A stretch of 64,000 bases of DNA from Parus major. Its lineage: Eukaryota; Chordata; Aves; Passeriformes; Paridae. Position 1 is the stretch's first letter, and every line of letters begins with the position of its first letter. A model generated the notes under the pieces. That model saw only the letters and a list, made by a program, of their open reading frames with translations, was not told where the DNA came from and ran no database searches. Location of the stretch: positions 13,629,115 to 13,693,114 of the forward strand of contig NC_031770.1 in NCBI RefSeq assembly GCF_001522545.3. Direction: 5' to 3'. Position numbers and translations under genes: made by a program. Shown here piece after piece: positions 1 to 12,666 of this stretch.

Positions 1-2904
1 AGCTCTCTGGCTGGGAAGAGCGTAGGTTACATATCCAGTGTGAGGGCTTTTCATTTCGGTTCTATATTTGTTTTGTAGGCCACTAGTTGATTTGTGTGTA
101 TGTGTATTTTCTTTTGTTTCCTTTATTTTTGCTGATCTACTTTTCAGTTATAAATTGCTTCAGATAGACAACTTTCTGAAATGAGAAATAATGCTTTCTT
201 CATTTTATAGCTAGGAGGCAAAAATATTAATCTAAGTCCACTATTCAGATGCCCAGCTTTTAAATCACTTTGTGGACTGGATTTTTTTTCTATTTCCTTT
301 CAGTTTTCTTTTATGTAAACCCATGTCACTAATGAGTACTTATCAGCCAAGATGAATTAGGAACATGTTATTTCCTACTGGGGACCCCAAAGAAAGAGAA
401 CAATATTTAGGAAACAATTCTGGAAATGCATTTGCATGCAGGCAATCAGAACAATAAAGGAATACAAAGTATGGATTTAAAAAGAGCTTTTTCCCAGTGA
501 TTGTGGTAGGCATCTGGAAATATTCAAGACACTAGTTAATATTAAAGGGGAGCTTATGAAAGCTATGAATGGCAGGTAGGTGTTAATTTTTCATTAAAGC
601 TCGATAGAAGTTGGCTGTCCAGTGCCATTTTTGGTTTTTAATAATTCCCTACAGGCTTTTAATATGAAAAGTCCTTTGACCCATATTCTCAAAAAATAAT
701 TACTGGTGTTTTCGTGAGCATGTGTGTTGATCACAGGGCTATTAATCATTTGGCATGAAAGCCTGGTTGAGAATTTGCTGATTCTTCACTTCTGGTCCCA
801 GTTATACATCCTACTCAGCCTGACTTTGAATTTGTTTCGGACACACAAATTATCAGGAGAGTTCTCTGAAACCTTTCTAAACACAGAAATCAATGCCCTT
901 AAGCCAGGACAACTTCCAGCGTGGATTAGATTGTACTGATACCAAGATACTACTCGTGTGTTTTACACCTGTGTATGACTGTGTGGAGTTCCAGGAGCAC
1001 TGTTTTAATAACCTCTGTATAAAACCACTCTGAAGAACTGGGCAGCTTTTCATAATTGTCAAATCTCAGTGTGCCCATTCAGATGTTGATATATGTGTGG
1101 GGAGCAGCAGTGTTTGCAATCTGTGAGCAGCTGGAGCTTCCAATGAGGATGGAATCCCTGGGGCTGGACATCCTGTATTTAAGATACCCAATAGGTCTGC
1201 CCACGTGGGAAATAAGTGCACAGAGCAAAGCCAAGCCCTGTGGGCTTCCTTGGCCAGTAGTTAAGACTTCATTTCCTTCAAATTATGCTGTGTTTGGTGA
1301 ACAGCACCTCTTCAGTCCATCCATAGCATCTCACCATGACTGCAAGCCCTGGGTGAGACACTGGCAAGGTCAAGGTATTTCTGTGAAACATTCTGCTTTG
1401 AAAGAAGTGCCACATTAAGGGCTGGATACTTAAATTGTTCTTTACTGCATTTTTTCTCAGAAAAACTTAATTTTGTGTACTGCAGTAATGATGCTGAGTG
1501 GATAATAAGATGCGGTAGGCTGCTGCTGTGGGCTCTACACCGCATGTCTTTCATAACTACTGCATTTCAAGGGTTGGTTGTTTAGGTAATTGTATTGTCT
1601 CAGGAATTCATCATCAGGGTAACCTGAAATAATACACCTATAATACATAGCAGTGAAAATTACAATGTTTAAAACCGAACAGGAAGACTGCAGACTGAGA
1701 GTTGAAGTGTCAGAACTGTAGATTTATAAATATTTCTATATTTTCTGCTTGCTGAGTTTTATGTATAAATCGAATTGCTATAACGCTTTAAAGCAGACTG
1801 TGAGGATAATTATTTTAAAGCAGAAAAGTGATACAAGTCACTTTTTCATGGTAGTAAAGGGTAGTTGCTTCCTGCCCTGAAATGCTGGGTTGGTGAGTGA
1901 TTACTCTCATGATATCTTTCCAGAAATTCTGTTCTGTGGGTCACACAGATGGCACCTTGGGACATAAAAATTGTTATGCCACGTGTTGCTCCTTCCACTT
2001 AGTGAGCCACTTAGGTGGCTCTTTCTCTAGGTGCACCTCAGTTGCAAATTAGTGGGATGCTGAGCCCATACTTCATTTACATCTTTTAAGGATCATTAGT
2101 CTAAGGCTAGAAGATGCTTAATTTTTATTGACCAATGCTTAAGAGTGCAGTAGCTCTGGTAGCATCTGTGTATATTTCCATGCATAATGTTGTTACAGTG
2201 ACAGTGCTATTTCTTATATGTCAGCCAGGGACATCTGGTGAACAATGAATTTTTATTATTTCTGTATTGATTTAGAAAACCTAGATAACTTAATGGCATG
2301 GAATTGGAGTAATGTAAAGGTTTATTAAAGGATCTTACAGAATTTCGGAGTAAAACAGGAGAGTGAAATATGATGCAAATTTTCCCTCCATGTCTCTTTT
2401 ACAAAATTCATGAGACAGCTAATTGAAGATCCCAAAACTAGAGGAGGAAAAAAAATATTTTTTTGCTGTATATTTATGATTATCAATCTGTTTTTCAAGT
2501 GCTTTGTACTGTCTCTGGAAGGATCTTGGTGTAGATGAAAAACTGTTTGTGTTTAGGTGCACAGGAACTGCAGGAAATACTGGTAACATTTCCAGCTCTG
2601 CAGACATTTTTCCTCTGTGAATAATCTGAACAGAGGCATAACACAGTGTTAGGCAGCATTTTGTTGCCAGGATTGCATTTCCAATGGATGTGTGTAAATG
2701 GGTAGCGTAGATTTGACCGCTCTTGTCACAGGAATCCAAGGGCCATGTTTGGATTCCAGCCACCACTCAAGCCCAGTGATGATTTAACATGATTTCCAGT
2801 TCTTTCTCTTGGTCTACCAGCAGAATCTTGCAAGGCTTTGGGTTTTAACCTTTTCTGTACAATTATCAGAACTGGTATCTTGGATTAAAATGAAAAGTGT
2901 TGGG

Positions 2905-2968
2905 TTTTTTTTCTTTTTTCTTTTTTTTTCTTTGATTTTTTTTTTGTTAGTTTTTTTTTCTTTTTTTC
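2905..2968. repeat. T-rich low-complexity tract
   Basis: About 64 bases made almost only of T runs broken by single C, G or A bases. It is simple low-complexity sequence inside the intron, with no sign of a linked retrocopy. Confidence 0.8.
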
Positions 2969-4327
2969 CCTCATAACCTAAGGTCTATAAAGATGTGAAA
3001 CTGAGAAATAAATAAACAAATATTGGGAAAATAAATGGTGCAGGTAAATGGTGAGAATTTGAAAGAGGGAGCACTGGAAATAGCTTAGTGTCCTCACCAG
3101 GAAACCAGAAAAAAGGAAAGTTTGGTTGGTTTGTTCTGTTTTCTTTGCTTTTCCACACTAGTTATGCATTTACAGCTTTTGGGAAAAGAAATGAAAACCA
3201 AATAGTTTCCCACTTGTCAGATTCCAAAAGACTGAGTACCAGGTGGATGTATCCTATCAGTCATCAGCAGAAATCTTTGCTTTCATTGCCTGATGTGCCA
3301 ACCTCTGAGAAGTAACATTTCTTACCAGCATTCTGATACCTGGATTTTCTGCAGTATGTCAAGCACTGATACATTGAAAGCCTTTCTGAAATACCTTTCT
3401 TAATTTATGAAAGGGCACAAAACCTGACTGTAAGTACAAAGATGAGGTATGACAGGAGAATACCTGTTTCTTTGGTGTCTTGACTTGCAGTTGACTAAAA
3501 GGGGAAAAAAAAAAGGTTAATGTTGGAAAAATATGTTGGATATTTTTCCACTTCTCATAGAGAAAAGCAATGAAAAAAAAATATATGTTAGGTTAATGAT
3601 GTAAAATCCAAGAGAATTAATTTAAAACTCAATATTCAGAAAATTTCTATATCCAATATAAGAGATGTATGCATTCAAAGAACTCTTCCCAGATGGTTTA
3701 TATTTTCTGTGTCTTTTCCAGGAAACATTTCCTCTGGAAGATGGTAATAAGAAATAATGATGGTTTATTAGACTAAAATATATATATAGTTATTCCATTA
3801 AACTTGGAGTTCAAGTGTGTCTTCTGTCACGTATCCCTCACTTCTGAAGCAAGCAGTATTATTTTAAAATATGCATCTCCTTTCAGGATTGAGAAACCCA
3901 GAGATTATTTTAATTATTTTGCACAGATATCTATCATATAGAATATGATTATATTCTGATTACATTTCAATTAAAATGATCTCACTCTTAATAAAACTCC
4001 AGAAATGCTTCAATAAAACCAAAGTACACCTTCAGTTAGTTCTAAGACTTTGTCACTGCATTCACCAGAACGTGGTGCCTCAGGGGTTGTTGATATCAAA
4101 TGCAAGTTGGCATTCTTGAATTTCTTCTTCTCAATTTGTCCACCTGTGGGAGTCCCAGTGTTATTGCTTTTCCTTGGAAGTGGCTAAAGGTTGTAAGTAT
4201 TATGAGCTTAGGTTGTCTGCAGTCTGTTCTAAAACTACTGTTGTGCCAAGTTTGCATGCACTCATGTCTGGCTAATTCCAGAGTTACTGCTACAGAGAGC
4301 AGAAAAGTGTTGCTGATGTTATAGGAA

Positions 4328-4448
4328 ATATAAATTATATATATTTATAATATATATATGTGTGTGTTTGAGTGTATATATATGTATATAATATACTATA
4401 TACTATATTATATTATTATATATATATATATATATATATATAATAATA
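4328..4448. repeat. (TA)n-rich microsatellite
   Basis: About 120 bases of imperfect TA dinucleotide repeat. It includes a short TGTGTGTG interruption near 4360 and ends with an uninterrupted TA run at about 4419-4441. It is probably length-polymorphic. An open frame read across it (4358-4618) is an artefact of the repeat. Confidence 0.9.
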
Positions 4449-7311
4449 CTAGCATGGGTTTTGCTGCCTTTTGGCAGATTGGTAGCACTGAACTAGAGTC
4501 CAACAGGGAGCAAATTGCAATGTCAGCTGCTGGCTTGATTTGCATTCCACCTTTCTTGCTTGGTTCTTGGGTTCATCAGCATTCCTGGTGCCTCATCAGA
4601 AGTCTGTTAAGTACTTAGAGTAGACAATTCATAAAGCAGGCTTGAAAATACTCCACTGGAGTTGCTAGATTACAGCAGTTGCTGCCAGAGCTTTTGAAGA
4701 CAAGACATTTTGAAGTGACTGGTATGTACACATGCACACATACACATCCTATACTGCTGGAGCAATCAAAGCTCCCAGAGTTTCAGAGCACATTAGTAGC
4801 ATAGAATTGGAGCTATCTCACAGTTTTATCCAACTGCTTTGATGCCATTAACATATTTCTCCTTAGCCTCTGAGCCTGGACAGCAGAATTTAAGCTATAC
4901 ACAAAGCCTACATTGCACATTGTAGTCATGCACAGGCCAACAACAAATTAATTTATCTTCCTATTGCAGAAATAAAAGCTACCCTGGCCTCAGAAACAGG
5001 ACAGCTACATGGCCAAAGCACCTCCAAACCATGAGCTTGGTGTTTCTGGAGAGTTTCTGGCTGGGGCTGAGAGCGTCACGGGCTGTCTGTAGATGGATCC
5101 GAGGTCCCTGTGCATTGCCCCAGGGAGCAGTGGTGGTGATGTGGTGGATTTAGCAATAGTCATACCACCTTTGGATCAGAGGTTCAAAATAATTTCCATA
5201 GACACAATGTTTAAGCAACTTCTTGAAATGCATGCCTCCTCTCTTTTGGCTCTCCTTGGAAACTCTCCCACCTCCTGCATGACTACGCTCTGTTATTGTG
5301 GCCGTAGCAGTTTGGAATAGATAAAGGCACAGTAGGAAAAGGAATTGATTCCATTATTATGTTCTCTGCCAACTGGGTGAGACTGAGAAAAAGAAAACAC
5401 AAGCTGAGAACCATAAACAGTGCAGTGGACTTCTATGGGCTCTGTGTACAGAGCTGATTTTTACCAGGGGAGCTCTGATATGATCATCTTTGCTTGTGGG
5501 CAAAAAACAACTTTGCATGTGGGAATGTGAGCCTGTACTGTTTTGGATCATTGACAGAGAGAGCACCATTCAACAGCAGTTGAATTATTTCAGTATTTAA
5601 TGATACACAGACATTTCTATAGTGCCCATCAGCAGGGTGCTGAAGAGGGAACCTCTCACTCAGCATCTGTCTGAGGCTGTTTCTGACAGGAAGGATGACT
5701 TCTAAGTTTATTTTGAATGAACAAGTGATAAAAGAAAATTTCTATCACTTTACTATGCAATTGAGGCTGGCAAAGTGAAAATAGTAATTTAGTATGGTTC
5801 AGTTTTATAGGTATCTTTCCTTTCTGCACTACCATATTGCTCAAAAAAAAGAAAAAGGAGAAAATATAAACCAGTTCTTTCTAAAAGGTTACAGGCCTGC
5901 TAGATGGAACATAACAAGGCTGAGGGCTGAGATCAAGTTATCTCAACAGGTTACTGTATGTTAGCTGATCCATGGTAATTCTGTGTGCACACGGTCTTAA
6001 CCTAAGACAGACAAAAAATAATGTGACAAAGACAAATGAAAAGTAATGTTATCTTGCAGCGGGGTGCAATGAGTCAAATTCCTGCATGATAATGCAAGGG
6101 CTTAGAAAACCCCCTACCTACATAGAAAAGTGCCTATTGCAGCATCATGTTTTGTTTTGTGGTTCTAAAGGGCTGTGCACAATGGGGTTGTAATTTATGT
6201 AATGTTTGGCATGATATCCAGAACTTAAATTTGATATAATAATCAGGAGGTCTTCAATTTGAAACACAGATTTGCATCCTTGTTTTATGGAGGTGTTATA
6301 GAGATGACCACAGCTGCTGGAGAAGTGTGGAAAAAAAAATAAGTGTATCCTTTAAAAATGGAGTTTTTTGTGGTTTCAGATACACAAATACATTACAAGT
6401 AAAAATAAAAGAATCATTGTAATATGTTACCAGCTTTTAGGGTGATATTTGCTCTTGCATCTGCCTGCTTTGTGTCTGTGCACAGTATTTCTGTACAAAC
6501 GTAAGGAAGTCAGGAAAACTTGGGTTTTTTTTTCACTGGAAGGTGTTTATCTATAAAGGAAGGCAGAAAGTCTGCTTTCAAATCTGCAAAGCATTCATTT
6601 CACTTGTCAATACCTGGCAATTTGCAAATGGTAACTTGGCTGCAGCCCCACATGTTCTAACTTTGGAAAAAGTGCTGATATATGTGCCATGTATGCCACT
6701 TCTTTTTACCCCCACCTCTTCTATTCACTTTAAAGTTGTTTTGTTTCCTTTGCCATTTCAAAAAACAACTAAAATAATATATGTATATGCATATATATAG
6801 CAAATAAGAAAACTGGTATGTAAAATGTAGAGTATGAATAGTATAATTATGAATCACACTAAAATTAGGGAGCCTTATTTAATCCTCAGAGCCTTTGATT
6901 TATTGAAAGTACTATGAAAAGTTGCATACACCATTATCATTACATGCTGGTTTTCTGCATTTCAAAAATTAGTAAAAGAGGAGATTGCTTTAAAACAGGA
7001 TAATGTTACATTTCTTTGTTTATATTTCTGTTTTAAGAGACTAAGCATATGAATGGAACAGGTGAAACAAATAAGCCACTGCATCCATGGGAAAAAAAAA
7101 TGGGTGAAATTTATTCTGAGTCTAGTTGAAGCAGCTGAAATTAAGAAGAGCTGCAGTTACCTTTCCAAGAAAATTGGGAAATTGCTATGCAACTCACACC
7201 AGAGGCAAAAGAAGATGAGCATGAATTGGATAAGGTGGATCCCTTATTGACACTCTATAGACAAGAAGTAGGACCTGCAAATGGAGAAATATTAAAACAA
7301 TCCACGAGGGG

Positions 7312-7331
7312 AAAAAAAAAAAAAAAAAAAA
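7312..7331. repeat. A20 homopolymer run
   Basis: Twenty consecutive A residues after GAGGGG. It could be a simple run or the remains of a retrotransposed poly(A) tail. No recognisable source gene or target-site duplication was seen next to it. Confidence 0.75.
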
Positions 7332-8036
7332 GAGGAATGTTTAGAACATTTTTCAATCAACTGAGGCAACAAAAAATATTTTTCAGACTCATTTTGCAAA
7401 TCTCATCAGGGAATGCTCCTTTAGATGTTTCAAGAAAGGTCGTAGCTGAGGAGCTGATAGCGTCATGCCAAAATGGTGAGGAACTGCAGAGGTGTTCAGC
7501 AGCTGCTCAGCTGTGTGTAACTTCAAGCACTGCTGGAAAACAAAGCCAGATGTTTAAAAAGAGAATAAAATAAAGTGGACAAACCCTTGATTTCTTTGCT
7601 TGGAGGACTTCCTGAGACAAGGAGGTGCAGAATACACTTATTGCAGGAAGCAGTGCTAGGGTAGTAAGACAAAGAGCAGACACAAGAGCTCTGCTAGAGA
7701 TGTGGAACTGGTTCTTGAAGATTTCATGTGAATGTTTCATCTGGTCATGTAAAAACTTCATGAAATTTTTTAACTTTAAAGAGGGATATACCAGTTCCAA
7801 GAACATGCAATTTCATGTAGAATTAGCAATTATGATGAATAACTCCCTAATCTCATATTGTGCAGTGCTTTTTTTTTTTCTACCTTTATTGAAGAGTAGA
7901 ATTGCTTTTATAGGAGAAAAAAAATTATAAATCCCTTCAGTTAACTTTAATAGATATTAAAAGACTTTATTAAAGTGCAGATGTCCCATTAGAGTGAACA
8001 TTTTAATAATTAAAAGTCAATAAAAATGAAAACATG

Positions 8037-8055
8037 CCAAATGACAGTCATTTGG
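8037..8055. repeat. Perfect 19-nt palindrome with TGACAGTCA core
   Basis: CCAAATGAC, one central A, then GTCATTTGG: two perfect 9-bp arms around a single base. The core contains TGACAG facing its near-complement, which resembles binding sites of TALE homeodomain proteins (MEIS/TGIF). The palindrome is seen directly; the binding role is only an inference. Confidence 0.6.
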
Positions 8056-8863
8056 AAAATCTACTGCCTTGGTGCCAGGTATTGGTGTGCATGGGAAGTC
8101 CCCTTAGCCCTAAGAGCACTCAAACACAGGAGTTTATAGGGAAGTCCCAGCAAAAGAAAAAGAGTCTCTGGCCTTAGTGAGAACAATACCATGTCCCTGT
8201 GTCAGCAAATGCCTTTTCCTGCTCTCTGGCTCTGAACAGGGAAGTCCTTGTTAATCAGCCAGTGTGGTCTTGGCTTAATGATTCCGAATCACTACAATGT
8301 GATGCCAAAAATCTCTCAAAGAGAAAAATATAAATCTCCTTCTTTGTTATCAGTTATGAAGACCCTAAGTATGAATGAGGGTTAAAAAAAGGAAAAACAG
8401 GGTTGATACTTAGCTTTTATGGCCAGAAAATTCTTGTATCTCTTCCAAGTGACATTATAAGACTTTCTGTTTTGAAAGTCTAAAAGGAAAATTTTTTGTT
8501 TAATTGTCATGGAGGTGAGGGAGAGGACAAAGACAGAAACCTTAAGCTTTCCGCCATTTTCCCCTGTCCTCATCTTGATCTGAATCTCTTGTAAAAGGAG
8601 AGAGCTCAGTTTGGTGAAGTAACTCATTTGGAATATCAATTATCCTTCAAAAGCACGTCCCAGACTTCCTAAGCTGTCAGGTTTGTCACTGCCACACGCA
8701 AACTTTCAGAAGTTACATCTGAGGAGGGAAGATGTTAGAAATCACACAGTGTGTTGAGACACACTGTCTCAATTTCTTCTAAAACAGCTCTTAATTAGTT
8801 CTTTTTGTTCTTCCTCTTTTTTTATTTTTGTTTTATTTCTTTTTTTTCCCCCCAACTATGCAG

Positions 8864-9035
8864 CACCAGGGAAAAATTGGAGTTAAATTTAATGTTGGGA
8901 CGGACGACATCGCCATCGAAGAGATGAACGCCATCATTAACGATGGGAAGTACCACGTGGTTCGCTTCACAAGGAGTGGTGGCAATGCCACCCTACAGGT
9001 GGACAACTGGCCCGTCATCGAGCGTTACCCAGCAG
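8864..9035 (+). CDS. NRXN1: Neurexin-1 coding exon A: core of LNS6 (laminin-G) domain
   Basis: This 172-bp exon encodes 57 codons plus one base of the sixth LNS domain of neurexin-1, a presynaptic adhesion receptor; the domain is shared by the alpha and beta forms. The peptide starts [12 protein letters not shown] and ends WPVIERYPA, and matches NRXN1 by recognition. It enters in phase 0 after a pyrimidine-rich tract and CAG (8861-8863), and leaves in phase 1 at CAG|GTAAGG. In rat beta-numbering the first His is residue 144, so Val154 (8894-8896), a backbone ligand of the interface calcium, and the N-glycosylation sequon NAT at Asn184 (8984-8992) are present. The rest of the calcium site, Asp137, belongs to the upstream exon, which is not in the window. 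Compared with my memory of mammalian NRXN1, Met replaces Ser in EEMNAI and Asn replaces Ser in VDNWPV. It joins either the SS4 cassette or exon C. Confidence 0.97.
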
Positions 9036-12000
9036 GTAAGGGCTCACACAAACACCTGGCACTGAGAGGGTGGGGGGTGCCTGGAGTTTGCCTCGTTTTG
9101 CTCCTCTCCTAATGCAATATCAGCTCCTTTGAAGTGTTTTAGTAGCTACTGAGGTGGTTAAAAGAATCCTGAGCAATACGGTTTATGATGATGGCATTTC
9201 CTGAGTTTAAAATCCCAAATTCAAGTTATTACTGGAAGTGGATAAATGTAGTTATCGAGGCATGAAGTAGTAGTTTTGTTTCTTGCTATAATTTGTTTTT
9301 ATTGCATTTTTGGTTTAGGCGGGGGAAAAAAAAAAAAAGGCTTTGACAAAAGCTCCAGTTTAAAGTGACTCACAAGTCTATCCCCAAGTGATGGGGTGAA
9401 ACATTTACTGAGGAAAAGGTTGTCTGTGTTCTTCTGATTACAAGATTACAGCAATCTGAAGCTTACGAATTTAGCAGAAGTCTTCCAGCAGACACAAACC
9501 AAATGGCGTCACAGCTAACAATTGTACAGCCAGCCACCCAAACTGAGGTGCCTTAGCTCCAAATGCAAACTGCAGGATATCATTTATGCAGATGATGCTG
9601 GTGATGTGAAGAGGACCACTAGTATGACAGCAGAGCTGCCTTGAGCAGGCCCATATTTAATTTTATGCAAATGACATGCGCTGAGGATTACTATGCCACT
9701 AATTTGAATCATTTTTAAAGGCAACAGGCTTTCCAGATATGCAATCCCTTCCTTATTGAGTAGGACTACTGAGCCATTAATGGTGACTTGTGCATCTGCA
9801 TGTTATCTCCTAACAGTTGCTCTGTGTGTTTATATTAAGCAAAAGGCAGCAAATCTAGAGGTGTAAATGAAGGCAAATATGCAAACCAGAATGCTTATTG
9901 TGTAAATGACAGCTCTGATTTATCAGTTTAAAAGTAGAAAAGTCTTCATTTTTGGTAGTGGAGTGCAGCAGGAGGGTGTGCTTCACTAGTAAGGAACACA
10001 TAAGCCATTCCATGGACTAATTATTAGTATTGGATGGGGTTTTTTGTTATTGTTGTTGCCATTTCAGTTGTAGTCCAGCTATTTACTTTACTTTTTAAAA
10101 AATAAAAATAATTTTTAAAAAATCCACACGTGAAATATAACCCCTCAGAAAATTTCTTGGAAATAATTCAGAATAAATGAAATCCTGAAAGTATGTACTG
10201 GGAAAGAAACTATGTATAGAAGTTTTTAAAAAAACCCACCTGTGTGATAATATGCGAGGAATGAATGACAGCTCTGGCAATTAGAGCCATCAGTGGCTTC
10301 TAAGACACATCTATGAGAGGTGATAAACTCTTGAGGGAAAGGGGGATACTGAATGAAATATGCTCAGTGATATTTCAGATATTCCTGTTTCCCCTGTGGC
10401 CCCCTGGCTTTCTAATTTTGCAGTGTTTGATAAATGGTTGCTGAAATAAGGTGTGAGCTAGGGAGGACTTGTCATCGTTTGTGTTCTAGACCTATTCAGA
10501 ACAAAGGAAAATAGGCTTGAGGTGGTTTGCTTGTTTCTTTTGGTGTTTACCTAAATGATGAGCATGAATTCACTGCCTCCAAGCTCAGGAGAGATGCATC
10601 CCAACAAAAAGGAAGTCAGGAAAATGTGCCAGGAGGTCTGTGTGGGTGAACAGGGAGCTCCTGGACAAGCTCAAGCAATAAAAAAGAGGCCCTGAGTTTT
10701 GAAGCCAGTGGCACAACGAACTTGTTTATACTGAACAAAGATCAATTCAGAAAACATAGTGATTTCCTTGGGATGGGATTGGTGTAGTGGAAGAAGGTTG
10801 GATGTTTTCTTTGAAAAGGAAACCAAAAAATTAGATCTTGAGCTTCCATGAGCAATCTATGTGCTGGCTGCATTTCAAGGCATTCTCAGTTGCTTCATTA
10901 GCTGCAGTACAGAATCCCTTGGCTTGTTTTATTGCAGGATCTTCTAAGACTGCTGTTGGCCTGTAATTTTATTTGACTTTCCCATAGTAATATTTTATGA
11001 CTCCTGTATGCCATAGCACTGCTTTTGGCTGCTGTCCTCCCACTTTTCACCTTCCATCTCTTCTCTCTTCCCAGAAAGAGATAATCTAGCCACACCCTTT
11101 TTCTTCTCTTTCTATGCTGCTCCATCAGGTTTGCCAGTTTTCTTGGTTTGGGTTTTTTTCTAATTAATAATAAAACCAAGATTAGGCAGCTTAATTAGTA
11201 AAGGTGGTACACTTACATATGCTGGATTTATTTTATTTTTTTTTCAAAGATAAAATTAAATAATCAGTTGGTTGTTTAAAGCATACCAACTGATCAGGTC
11301 TTTCTTTATGAGGAAAGGTTTATCACAGAATAACACTTCAGGATGGGATGCCTGATTGCAAGACATTGCTTGTGTGTGTTTGGTGTCTTAAAATGCTGGG
11401 TGAAGATTTTCTGAGAGAAGTTTCTGGTCAGAGACTTGGGATTTTCCAGTTTCATTGCCTGTGTATCCTTCATCCAGCCCCATGTAACTGCTGTGGATAA
11501 GGATACCCAAGGCCCAATAACAGCTGCTGCCTTGAACAAAAATATCACATGGCAATGCTTCACAGAGCTTCCATGGTGCTTTGTGTGCATTACCCAAGAG
11601 CTGCATAAAATGCAGAAGAGGAACCCTGGGAGATGAATTGAATGTAGTGTGTCTCTCCTGTGACATCATTCCTGATCCCACTAGATCTGAGTTTGCTCTG
11701 GACCAATGGACTTTCAATTTATATCTGAGTGGGTGTGAAATAAGAGAGCTCTAAAAGGAAAGGAGGCAGGGGTTACTGGTAGAGGATTATTATCCTAGTT
11801 AAGGTGGATGGTCATTTTTTGAAATATAGTTGGGGAAAATGTGTTTTAGCCCAAGATAAACATGAAGATTTCAGCATCCTGAAATGACTGGATGATTTTC
11901 AGAAACAGAGGTTTAGATTTACATATGTATGTTCTTCCAGACTACCATCAAAGTAATTTTTTTACTCTGATCTTGTCACTTCTCTGAATAAAATGTTAGA

Positions 12001-12634
12001 GCTATGAGGATGTACATTTCCATTTCTTCCCTTTATTAAATGTTGATCCTGTTTTTCCCTTTTTTTTTTGTTTATGGCTGGTCTGTAGCCCTGTGACTGT
12101 GAATGGCATAATAGATTTTGATAGTTAGATGCCCATATCTTCACTTAATTTATTTATTCCATCTGTCTTAACTAAATTCAATGTTATGTCTCTTTGCTGA
12201 ATTAACACCATCCCTCTGCATCTTCCAAAAGAACTTTAGTATTTCGTCATGACCTCTTTTTCAGATAGTAAATTCACATTAACTTATCTGGTTGCAGCCT
12301 AATTTATGATCATATTAAACAGGAATGAGAAAGCTGCTGACTGTGCAGTCAGAGCTCCTAATCAATAGACTATCCCCGTTTCCATGCAGATCCTTTCCTT
12401 GTGGCTTATCTTGTCTGCTTTATTGTCTAGTTTTAATTGCCCTTCCCAATGATCTGGCTCCTCTTGTGGTGATGTTTCACAATAGCAACTCCAGCTGCTT
12501 CTGTGAAGGGGCTGCTCTTGTAACTTCAGTTAGGTAATAATTCTACACTGAAGTGTAAGTTTCCTAAGGATTCCTAAGAAAACAAAGAACTTGTTAATTT
12601 GTGTCAAACTGAAGTAAGAATTACGATCAAACTT

Positions 12635-12666
12635 AAAAAAAAAAAAAAAAGAGGAAAAAAAAAAAA
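12635..12666. repeat. Interrupted A-run (A16, GAGG, A12)
   Basis: Two homopolymer A runs separated by GAGG. It is simple low-complexity sequence in the intron. Confidence 0.8.

Larger units (their letters stand above)
1..8863 (+). other. NRXN1: NRXN1 intron (3' part), upstream of LNS6 exon A
   Basis: This is the 3' end of the intron that precedes exon A; its 5' end is outside the window. The sequence is AT-rich and CpG-poor, with no convincing coding exon. I looked for the preceding LNS6 exon (the part carrying the LGDYLEL calcium-site motif that should join directly to exon A in phase 0) and did not see it, so it should lie further upstream. The intron holds a T-rich low-complexity tract near 2.9 kb, a TA-rich microsatellite near 4.35 kb, a 20-base A run at 7.3 kb and a perfect 19-nt palindrome at 8.04 kb. 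It ends in a strong polypyrimidine tract (about 8821-8852) and a CAG acceptor at 8861-8863. Open frames here, the longest 128 codons (7187-7573), have no recognisable family and are taken as chance. Confidence 0.85.

Noticed and set aside
7053..7573. Two overlapping plus-strand frames around a poly(A) run, possible processed pseudogene
   Set aside because: The peptide crosses the A20 run as poly-lysine, resembles no family I know, and there are no target-site repeats.
8828..8863. Apparent N-terminal extension of exon A rich in Phe and Pro
   Set aside because: It is translation of the polypyrimidine tract before the CAG acceptor, not coding sequence.
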